Shown here one piece after another: positions 54,842 through 62,900 of a stretch of 64,000 bases of DNA; positions within the stretch are counted from its first letter, which is position 1, and every line of letters begins with the position of its first letter. The notes beneath the pieces were generated by a model. The model was not told the DNA's origin, did not search any database, and saw nothing but the letters and a program-made list of their open reading frames with translations. The position numbers and the translations under genes were made by a program. The DNA comes from Prolixibacteraceae bacterium (GTDB taxonomy: Bacteria; Bacteroidota; Bacteroidia; Bacteroidales; Prolixibacteraceae), in assembly GCA_019720755.1 (NCBI GenBank), contig CP081303.1, forward strand, positions 310,001 through 374,000, read 5' to 3'.

Positions 54842-54849
54842 CAAAGTTA
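54842..54849 (-). promoter_or_regulatory. Candidate -7 box of rho
   Basis: On the minus strand this reads TAACTTTG, a TAnnTTTG match. Transcription would begin near 54835, consistent with translation from 54745 rather than 54838. Confidence 0.4.
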
Positions 54850-54929
54850 ATATTTTCGAACTTAAAACCTAATATCATACTCTTTTTGTTTCTCTGTTGA
54901 TTGTGTGAATGCCTTTTGTTAAAAACCTA

Positions 54930-54958
54930 TTGAGAGTGGATTAATTTTAATATTTTTG
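54930..54958 (+). promoter_or_regulatory. Bacteroidota-type promoter of rpe
   Basis: TTG at 54930-54932 and TATTTTTG at 54951-54958 are 18 nt apart, a good -33/-7 pair, about 50 bp before the rpe ATG. Confidence 0.55.
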
Positions 54959-55009
54959 TGGCTCAAAGATTTGATTAATAATTATCATATATTATAAAAA
55001 AAAGAAATA

Positions 55010-55654
55010 ATGATTGTTTCACCTTCTATTTTATCTGCCGACTTCTTAAACTTGGGTAAAGATGTTGAGATGCTTAATAACAGCCAAGCTGAATGGATTC
55101 ATTTCGATGTGATGGATGGAATGTTTGTTCCAAATATTTCATTTGGTATTCCTGTACTCCAGCATGTTAGTAAGATCGCAAAGAAAGTGTTAGATGTACA
55201 TCTAATGATCGAAGATCCAGACCGTTATATAGATGCTTTCCAAAGTGCAGGAGCAGAAGTTTTAACGGTCCATTACGAAGCGTGTAAGCATCTTCATAGA
55301 ACCATTCAACGTATTCATCAGAGTGGTATGAAAGCAGGTGTTTCTCTAAATCCACATACGCCTGTCAGTGTTCTTGAAGAGATTATTGAGGATGTCGATA
55401 TCGTTCTTTTGATGTCTGTAAATCCAGGATTTGGGGGACAGAAATTTATCGAACGTACTTATGATAAGGTTGCTCAATTGAAGAAGATGATTGAGTCAAG
55501 AGGTTCTAAAGCATTGATCGAAATTGATGGAGGAGTGAACCTTGATACTGGAGCAAAACTAAAGGAGAGTGGTGCGGATGTAGTAGTTGCAGGAAGTTTT
55601 GTGTTTAACTCAGAAGATCCTACCTCTACTATTGCTGCTTTAAAGTCTCTTTAA
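55010..55654 (+). CDS. rpe: Ribulose-phosphate 3-epimerase
   Basis: A 214-residue TIM-barrel enzyme that interconverts ribulose 5-phosphate and xylulose 5-phosphate in the pentose phosphate pathway. Landmarks: VSPSILSADFLNLG at the start, WIHFDVMDGMFVPNISFG with the metal-binding His and Asp, VLDVHLMIEDP, LLMSVNPGFGGQKFI and the C-terminal EIDGGVN. Length is typical. It diverges from rho and has its own promoter. Confidence 0.96.
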   Translation: MIVSPSILSADFLNLGKDVEMLNNSQAEWIHFDVMDGMFVPNISFGIPVLQHVSKIAKKVLDVHLMIEDPDRYIDAFQSAGAEVLTVHYEACKHLHRTIQRIHQSGMKAGVSLNPHTPVSVLEEIIEDVDIVLLMSVNPGFGGQKFIERTYDKVAQLKKMIESRGSKALIEIDGGVNLDTGAKLKESGADVVVAGSFVFNSEDPTSTIAALKSL

Positions 55655-55660
55655 ATTATA

Positions 55661-55701
55661 AACTTCTATCCCTTATTGATTTCTCAATAAGGGTAGAAGT
55701 T
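55661..55701. terminator. Stem-loop after rpe
   Basis: A long inverted repeat (55661-55679 with 55684-55701, one bulged base) without a T-run afterwards. It may be a Rho-independent terminator with a weak tail or an RNA-stabilising hairpin between the convergent rpe and sulfatase genes. Confidence 0.45.
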
Positions 55702-55803
55702 ATCATTGAGCTGTGTTTATTATAATTACAAGATATTCAGATTTTTTGCTCAATTTATTCGATGAGTTTCATCTCATCATGCTTATTTTAAAGAACTATT
55801 CAA

Positions 55804-57312
55804 TTAGTGCATTTTTGCTGCGGATGCATCGATAGGCAGACCTCTTCGAGTTCTATTTTCTACCCAGTTTTCCATATCAGGAATATTCCACCCCTTCACC
55901 GAGTAATCTACTTTGTCGCCAGTCTTTCGAGCCGATTCTTGCATCTTATCTTTCATGGCAACGAGCTTCTCTTTATATTTTGGATCTTTTGATAGGTCAT
56001 GTATCTCAAATGGATCGTTTTTTAAGTTGAAAAGCTGTACTTTCTCTTTCCCTTTTACATTGTAACGAATCATCTTCCATCCATCTTGGTTCACATATCC
56101 TCTTTGGTAACTCTTATAAGCGAAGTAAAGATCTTTGTATGGTCCTACTGCCTTGTTTGGATGCTTAATGTTTTCCATTAAACTATGGGTATCCACACTT
56201 TTGGGAGTTTTGATATTCGAGATATCACACACTGTTGGATAGATATCGCTTAACATACAAAGAACATCTGTTTTTACTCCTTTTTTGATCCCTGGTCCCG
56301 CAAATAATAAAGGGACTCTTATAGAGTGATCATATACGTTCTGTTTTCCCATCAAACCATGTTGTCCTACTGCTAAACCATTGTCACCTCCAAAGATGAT
56401 GATGGTATTGTCTGCTTTACCACTTTTTTCAAGTGCTGCCATAATACGGCCAATCTGCTCATCTACCTCTGTTAGCATCGCGTAGTAAGCAACTATTTCG
56501 TTTTTAGTTACTTTTGGCGTTCGTGGAAATGGTGCAATTAACTCATCACGAATAATCACTTCTCCATTATCAAAAGGGTGTTCTGGCATGTAATTCGCTG
56601 GAAGTTTAATATCCTCTGGATTATACATATCTACATATTTCTTTGGAGCCATTCTAGGATCGTGAGGGGCAGTAAATGCAACGTACATAAAGAATGGATC
56701 TTTCTCTTTATAGTTTTCAAGAAAATTAATTGCAGCTCCTGCAAATATTTCACTTGAGAATTTCTTCTCTACATAAGAGTCTGCCTTTTTATATTTCCCT
56801 TTAGGATTGTAATCGTGTAGTGGTACTTTGAGGTGGTTTGACATTCCACCAAAGAATATCTTTGCTCCGTCTGTAAAGGACCTCGCATATCCGTCTTTAG
56901 AATTGTGCCATTTCCCTGTTCCAAAAGTACGGTAACCATTATTTTTTAAAGCCTCTGGCATGGTAATATCCTCTTTGGGGAAATTTTTACCACCGTCGGT
57001 CAGGTGAAAGAGGTATTTACCTGTCATCAACTGTGCCCTACTTGGTAAACAAACAGCCCCACTCATAGACCCCATGATATGAGCATTGGTGAATACTGTT
57101 CCGCTCTCCACTAATTTATCCATGTTAGGAGTAATCACCTGTTTCTCACCTAGTGCATGTATCGAGCTAAAACGTTGATCATCTGTAAGTATCAGAAGAA
57201 TATTCGGCTTCTCGCTCTTTTTAGTCTCTTGCTTTGGTGTTGTGCAGCCTGCGGATAAATTTGCAAGACTAGCCACACAAAAGCCTAGCTTTAGTAATTT
57301 GTTATTTTTCAT
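55804..57312 (-). CDS. Sulfatase lipoprotein (arylsulfatase family)
   Basis: A 502-residue sulfatase from the ATG at 57312; the longer frame to 57360 lacks a signal-peptide start. A signal peptide ends in LSAGC (lipobox, Cys23). The catalytic site is CLPSR at 88-92, where Cys88 should become formylglycine; Asp44 and Asp45 (LTDDQR) bind calcium. FGGDNGLAVGQHGLMGK and PLLFAGPGIKKG are further sulfatase motifs. It probably removes sulfate from a glycan at the cell surface. The second sulfatase lies 132 bp upstream, and a hybrid sensor follows that gene, suggesting one sulfated-polysaccharide locus. Confidence 0.93.
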   Translation of the reverse strand: MKNNKLLKLGFCVASLANLSAGCTTPKQETKKSEKPNILLILTDDQRFSSIHALGEKQVITPNMDKLVESGTVFTNAHIMGSMSGAVCLPSRAQLMTGKYLFHLTDGGKNFPKEDITMPEALKNNGYRTFGTGKWHNSKDGYARSFTDGAKIFFGGMSNHLKVPLHDYNPKGKYKKADSYVEKKFSSEIFAGAAINFLENYKEKDPFFMYVAFTAPHDPRMAPKKYVDMYNPEDIKLPANYMPEHPFDNGEVIIRDELIAPFPRTPKVTKNEIVAYYAMLTEVDEQIGRIMAALEKSGKADNTIIIFGGDNGLAVGQHGLMGKQNVYDHSIRVPLLFAGPGIKKGVKTDVLCMLSDIYPTVCDISNIKTPKSVDTHSLMENIKHPNKAVGPYKDLYFAYKSYQRGYVNQDGWKMIRYNVKGKEKVQLFNLKNDPFEIHDLSKDPKYKEKLVAMKDKMQESARKTGDKVDYSVKGWNIPDMENWVENRTRRGLPIDASAAKMH

Positions 57313-57444
57313 TATGGATATATTTAATACTCTAAATATTTTTTTGGATAGATGAAGCAACGAACATTTGAGTCAGTGAACCATAATGAGGTTCGCTCTG
57401 TTCGAAATGGTATTTTTACATCGCTTCATATCGGATACATTTCA

Positions 57445-58929
57445 TTAAAGCTTGGTAGAACCTTTGGTTTTCTTTGCTTTGTCTTTTAATTCTACCATAT
57501 TAGGATCAGGATAGCCACTCCCATCAAATACATCTTTAGCCCAAGTTTTGTGCAGTGCGATAAGTTCTTTCACCATCTTAGGATTACTATTTGCATAGTT
57601 CTTCTCTTCCGGTTTTTTATCCTTTAGGTTTGCCAACCAATACTCTGGCATATTAAATTCTAATTGTGGATGGTTACTAAACTTACCCGTGGTGTCGTGT
57701 CCTTTATATATTAATTTCCAATCTCCTTTTCTTACTGCCCACATATTCTGCCACATCCAATACAATACCTCATGATTTGATTTGGCTTTACTGCTTTTTA
57801 GGATCGGAAGAATGGAATTTCCATCTAGTTTCCTTTTAGGTAGAGGGGTTCCTGTCAATTCGCATATGGTTGGGAAGAAGTCTAAGTTAGAGATGGCTTG
57901 ATCTCTGACCACTCCTTTTTTTAGCTTTTTAGGATAGCTAACGATACAAGGAACTCGTAGACCTCCTTCGAAGAAACTGCCTTTAGCACCTCTCCACTTT
58001 CCAGTAAAACCACCTCCACCATTGGCTCCATAGGAATCTCCCCAATTGTAATAGTCTTCTGTTGAGTGCCCATTGTCGCTCATGTAGATTACTATCGTAT
58101 TCTTTTCGAGACCTAAATCTTTTAGTTTTGTGAGGATCTTTCCAATTCGATCATCCACTGTAGACACCATCGGTGCATACGATTTTCGAGGCCACTTCAT
58201 ATCCTTGTATTGGTCTATAAATGTAGAGTCTGGTTGCTCTGGATAATGAGGCAGATTCATTGCAACATAGAGAAAGAATGGATTCTCTCTATTCTTTTCC
58301 ATAAACTTATTTGCCTCTTCAACCTGCATGTCCGGAAAGTATTTCCCTTCTCTAAATATCTCTGTGTCATTTTGATATAGATCGTGAAAAGTAGGTTTTT
58401 CCCATCCCGCATGTAAAAATGTATGGGTATAGTAGTCAATAAAACCACCCCTAAATCCAAAGAAGTAGTCAAATCCTTGTTGTAATGGTCCATATCCAGG
58501 TTTTGCTCCCAAATGCCATTTCCCTATTAAAGCAGTACTATAACCATTTCCTTTTAATTGCTCGGCGATGGTTACTTCCTCTAAAGCCAATTTTCTACCG
58601 TTTTCATCTTTTGGATGACAGCTGGTCCATGTGTTTACTCCACCTCTTTGTGGCTGTCTTCCTGTGAGTAGTGCTGCCCTGGAAGGACAACAAACGGTAT
58701 GTGCATAGGCTTGTGTAAAACGCACTCCTTTAGATGCCAACTTATCTATATTGGGTGTCGAGATATCCTTTGTCCCATAACATCCAGCATCTAAAGTTGC
58801 TTGGTCGTCAGTGTAAAGAATTAAAACATTGGGTTTCCCTTTTGATTGACTCGATTCGGAGCTTACAGACGGTGCTACTGATGATGTAAGAATTGCACCC
58901 GTAAGCATGGTTTTCATTATGTTTTTCAT
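57445..58929 (-). CDS. Secreted sulfatase (arylsulfatase family)
   Basis: A 494-residue sulfatase with a signal peptide (about 1-24). The FGly motif is VCCPSRAALLTGR, with Cys80 at the first position of CxPSR; Asp41/Asp42 (YTDDQATLDAGC) are the calcium ligands; IVIYMSDNGHST and the KWRGAKGSFFEGGLRVP segment are conserved. The length and the AYAHTVCCPSR region resemble arylsulfatase B/N-acetylgalactosamine-6-sulfatase groups, but the substrate cannot be fixed by eye. It precedes the other sulfatase gene and lies downstream of a repeat-rich control region. Confidence 0.93.
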   Translation of the reverse strand: MKNIMKTMLTGAILTSSVAPSVSSESSQSKGKPNVLILYTDDQATLDAGCYGTKDISTPNIDKLASKGVRFTQAYAHTVCCPSRAALLTGRQPQRGGVNTWTSCHPKDENGRKLALEEVTIAEQLKGNGYSTALIGKWHLGAKPGYGPLQQGFDYFFGFRGGFIDYYTHTFLHAGWEKPTFHDLYQNDTEIFREGKYFPDMQVEEANKFMEKNRENPFFLYVAMNLPHYPEQPDSTFIDQYKDMKWPRKSYAPMVSTVDDRIGKILTKLKDLGLEKNTIVIYMSDNGHSTEDYYNWGDSYGANGGGGFTGKWRGAKGSFFEGGLRVPCIVSYPKKLKKGVVRDQAISNLDFFPTICELTGTPLPKRKLDGNSILPILKSSKAKSNHEVLYWMWQNMWAVRKGDWKLIYKGHDTTGKFSNHPQLEFNMPEYWLANLKDKKPEEKNYANSNPKMVKELIALHKTWAKDVFDGSGYPDPNMVELKDKAKKTKGSTKL

Positions 58930-59113
58930 TGTTTCGATCTATTAAAAGCACATATGAACTACATTCAAGTATCTTTAACCCTTTATGAAAAGATATAGGT
59001 CTCTTCTTTTATCTTTCCAGCGCTTATTTCCATTCTCGTTGGATGTTCTTATGGCTTGGCCTAATTTGTGTGAATGAGAAAACAAAGGTTTTGATTTTGC
59101 TCCTATTTTGTTA

Positions 59114-59229
59114 AGTGGTATTACCCATTTTTTGACACAAATAGCCTAATGTTACTAAGAGTCATGGAGAGGCTAAACACTCCATGTGTCTGTGGTAATA
59201 ACGTTATTATTTGTGCTATTTGTGGTAAT
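59114..59229. promoter_or_regulatory. Clustered short repeats upstream of the sulfatases
   Basis: AGTGGTATT (59114-59122), TGTGGTAAT (59191-59199) and TGTGGTAAT again (59221-59229, exactly 30 bp after the previous) share a GTGGTAWT core. TAATAACGTTATTA (59196-59209) is a perfect 14-bp palindrome. CACAAATAGC (59136-59145) is the exact reverse complement of 59215-59224. The cluster lies about 185-300 bp before the sulfatase ATG. The rest of the 58930-59944 gap shows no gene. Confidence 0.4.
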
Positions 59230-59698
59230 TTTATCTGCTTATATTTGATTTGAGATACAAGGAAAGGAACAGATGTCTACTTTTGTCTATAAGAATTCTG
59301 AATATCGTTTTGTTTCGTCATCAAATGCCGTTGAAATTAGCACTTCAATCTTCGATAATTCTAGTCAAATGTTTTCTGTTTGTTCCTTTCATCACCTCTT
59401 TATTTGTGCAATACAAGTTAAAGCTATAAGATCGTTTTTTTCTTAGGCTTTGTTGAAAGAAATTCTTTGAGTTGTGGGCACTCTATGAAGATTCGAGGAT
59501 ACGATGAAAGGTTGGAATATCTCTATTTAGTTGCGAGAAGTGATTCTATCGCTTTTTACTGGGAGTCTATCATCGTGTTTATCTGTTGTCGTAAAGAGTG
59601 AAATAAAGCTCTTTTATATGCTCTCGTTCCATCCTGAATGAAGCCTGCTTCACGATTACTTATTGTAAGAATTTTTATATGGATTGCCCCTAGGTTTA

Positions 59699-59768
59699 GA
59701 TACCCTTCGGTTACCCTTCCTTTACCCTTTGGTTACTCTAGAGGTAACCAAAGGGTAAAGGAAGGGTA
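59699..59768. repeat. TTACCCTTT-repeat hairpin, copy 2
   Basis: The arm 59712-59736 pairs perfectly over 25 bp with 59744-59768 around loop TCTAGAG. Further TACCCTTC units precede it (from about 59701). The core matches the hairpin at 25015-25098. Confidence 0.8.
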
Positions 59769-59944
59769 TGGAAATACTATCCAATGTAGGAGTAAAAAAT
59801 GAGGGAGTAGCGATTTGGATTAGAGGAGATTAATGGGGGTTGTTTTACCGTTTGATCAAGAACTTTTACTATTTATCATAATAACTTATGGACTTGTTTA
59901 TCGTGTATGGACGGAAAGTGAATATGCATTTGATTCTGGAGGAT

Positions 59945-59976
59945 AAAAAAGATGGGCTATCCGAAGAGAGCCCATC
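59945..59976 (-). terminator. Intrinsic terminator of the hybrid sensor gene
   Basis: An 8-bp stem (59951-59958 with 59969-59976) with A's at 59945-59950, read as a T-run on the minus strand, directly after the hybrid sensor stop. Confidence 0.7.
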
Positions 59977-59982
59977 ATGCTT

Positions 59983-62900
59983 TTACTTATTATATCTTTT
60001 GGAGTACTCTTTAGGAGTTTCCCCATAAAACTCTTTAAAGCATTTTGTGAAGTAGGACTTATTGGAAAACCCTACTTGGTATAAAACTTCCGTAATGCTC
60101 TGTTCTCCTTTCTGAAGGTTTGCCGCAGCCTGTTTTAGACGATAGTTTCTAATAAATTCATTGGGTGAAAGTCCTGTAATACTCTTCATCTTACGATATA
60201 GCTGCATTCTACTATAGGCTAATTCTCTTCCAAGTTTTTCTACAGAGAAGTCCTCTTCCATAATATTTTCTAGGATCATTTGTTCTGCTTGTTTTACGAA
60301 TTTCAGATCCGATTCACTCATTCCAGAAGGCGATTTATCGATAAGTAGAAAATTATTTTTGAACTTCTCACGAAGAGAGTTGCGTAGTTCTAATAATTTT
60401 TCTACTCTTATTACTAGGTGTTTGATATTAAATGGTTTTGGGATATACGAATCTGCTCCCATATCAATTCCTTCTATACGATGCTCAATTTCAGTTTTTG
60501 CAGTCAAAAGAATGATTGGTATATGATTTGTAATATCATTGGTTTTTACCAATCGACATAGTTCTAGACCATTCATTTCGGGCATCATTACATCTGAAAT
60601 AATAAGATCTGGAATCACTTTTGTGACCTTCTCTAGGGCAACTTTACCATTCTCTGCTTCGATAATTTCATATTTGTTTGAGAGAATTTGGGCAATAAAC
60701 TCCCTGATCTCTCTGTGGTCATCTACTACGAGAATTAATGGTTTGTTGGAAGTTACATCTTCATGATATTCTGCCTGTACTTCTTTCGTTGACTCTTCGT
60801 AATTGACCTCTTCAGTAATTTCATGTATTACTATCGTTTTAGTCTCTTTAAATTGGATTGGTTTTTCTGCTTTGTTGAATGGAATTCTTACAATGAAAGT
60901 CACTTTGCCATCTTCTGACACTACCCCCAGTTTCCCTTTATATAGTTCGACCATTCCATGTGTTAAAGTTAGCCCTATTCCAGAACTAGAGAATATCTGT
61001 TCTTGCTCATTGTTTTCATCTCTACTATAAAAACGATTAAAAAGAAGCGGAAGCTGTTCTTGCTGAATTTCTGCTCCCGTGTTTGTTACCACAAATTCAA
61101 TATACTCCTTTAAAGAATGATCGACATTCCAATAAATTCCTTCTGGGTCAGGTTTCTGTCCTTTATTTGTTGCGTTGGCATAAATAGTAACAGAACCTCC
61201 TTTGTCTGTGTGTTTTATGGCATTGGATATAATGTTATAAAGTATGGTCTCTAACTTCTCTTTATCGAAATTAATCTTTTGCTGTTCATTAATGCTCTTA
61301 TACTCTAGTTTAATTCCCTTTTTTTGTGCAACCTTTTGAAATGAAAGGACGATATTTCTAGAGAATACTACGTAATCGTCGAAAGAAATATCCAGTTTTA
61401 AATGTCCCGTTTCAATTCTTCTGAAATCAATCAGCTGGTTAATTAGTCGTAAGAGTCTATCTGCATTCGACTGTATTAGGTGTAGATCTTCTTTGGTATG
61501 AGAAGACAATTGTTCTTTGCTATCTATAATGTCGCTAACAGGACCTGTGATCAGTGTAAGTGGCGTTTTAAACTCATGAGAAACATTGGTGAAGAATTCT
61601 AACTTCTCTTTGTTTAGTTCTTGTATTTTTTCTTTCTCTAAACGTTCAATACTAAGTTTGTTTTGATATTCATGTTTTATCAAAATTACTTTTTTAAAGA
61701 TCATTAATCCAGCGATAAAAAGAATGCCATAGAGAATGTATGCCCACCAAGTTTGCCACCATGGTGGTAGAACATTGATGCGAAGCGTTGCCGTCTCATC
61801 AGACCATATACCATCAGAGTTTGATGCACTAACCTTGAAAACGTATTTTCCTGGGTTCATATTGGCAAAGGAGGCTTGGCGTATTGAGTTTTCTGGATAG
61901 ATCCATTCTGTATTGAATCCTTCTAACTTATAGCGATAAATGTTTTTGTTTGGTGAAATATAATGTAGACCCACAAAGTGAAGTGAGAATGTATTTTGGT
62001 CGTGTGTTAATGTAACACTCTTTAATTTATCAATACTTGTATTGATTTTTGGGAGTTCTTTGTTTTTATGATTGCGATCTAAAGTCTCATTAAAGACTTT
62101 CATCCCCGTTATCAAAACTTTCGGTTTGAAATTATTTTTACGGATCTTCTTGGGGTTAAAGGCAGTTACTCCGTTAATTCCTCCAAAATATATTTTTCCA
62201 CTTTGTCCTTTACAAAAAGAGTACTTTCGGAAGTTATTGTCTTGTAATCCGTCCTCTTTATCGTAGTTTGTAAATCGCATCGTCTCTAGATTGAGGTTCG
62301 AAATACCATAGTTGGTACTCATCCACAGTTGTCCTTTAGGCGACTCAACAATTCCGTATACCACATCATCTGGCAGTCCATCAGAAGTCGAAAAATGGGA
62401 TATTTTAAGTTTACATCCTTTTCTCGGAGTGATAATGCGATTTATTCCTTCACCAAATAGCCCTAGCCAGATATTGGTGTCGCATCCTTCCATTACTGTA
62501 AATACTTGATTGTTTGCGATAGTATTTTCTCTGTTAAAATGGTGTGTATAGGATATGAACCTATATGGTAGCCTTGTTTTCCTATTGATTCGAACATGGA
62601 ATACCCCTTGTTTGTATGTTCCAATCCATAGATTATTGAATTTGTCCTCACATATATCCACGATATTATTAATCGTATAGTGGTTTTGTGGACTCTGACC
62701 TGTATAGTGCGTTATGCCATTAGGTCCTATTTTGGGGTCATATCTTACCAATCCAATATTAGTAAGAGAGGATCCCAACCAAAAGATCCCTGACTTATCG
62801 ATAATGATCTTTGATATTTGTGATAGGTTATGGTTTAAAGAGTCTTTGAGAACAATATGTTGGTAATTCTCTATCTTCCTTGTATTATTATTCCAGTTGA

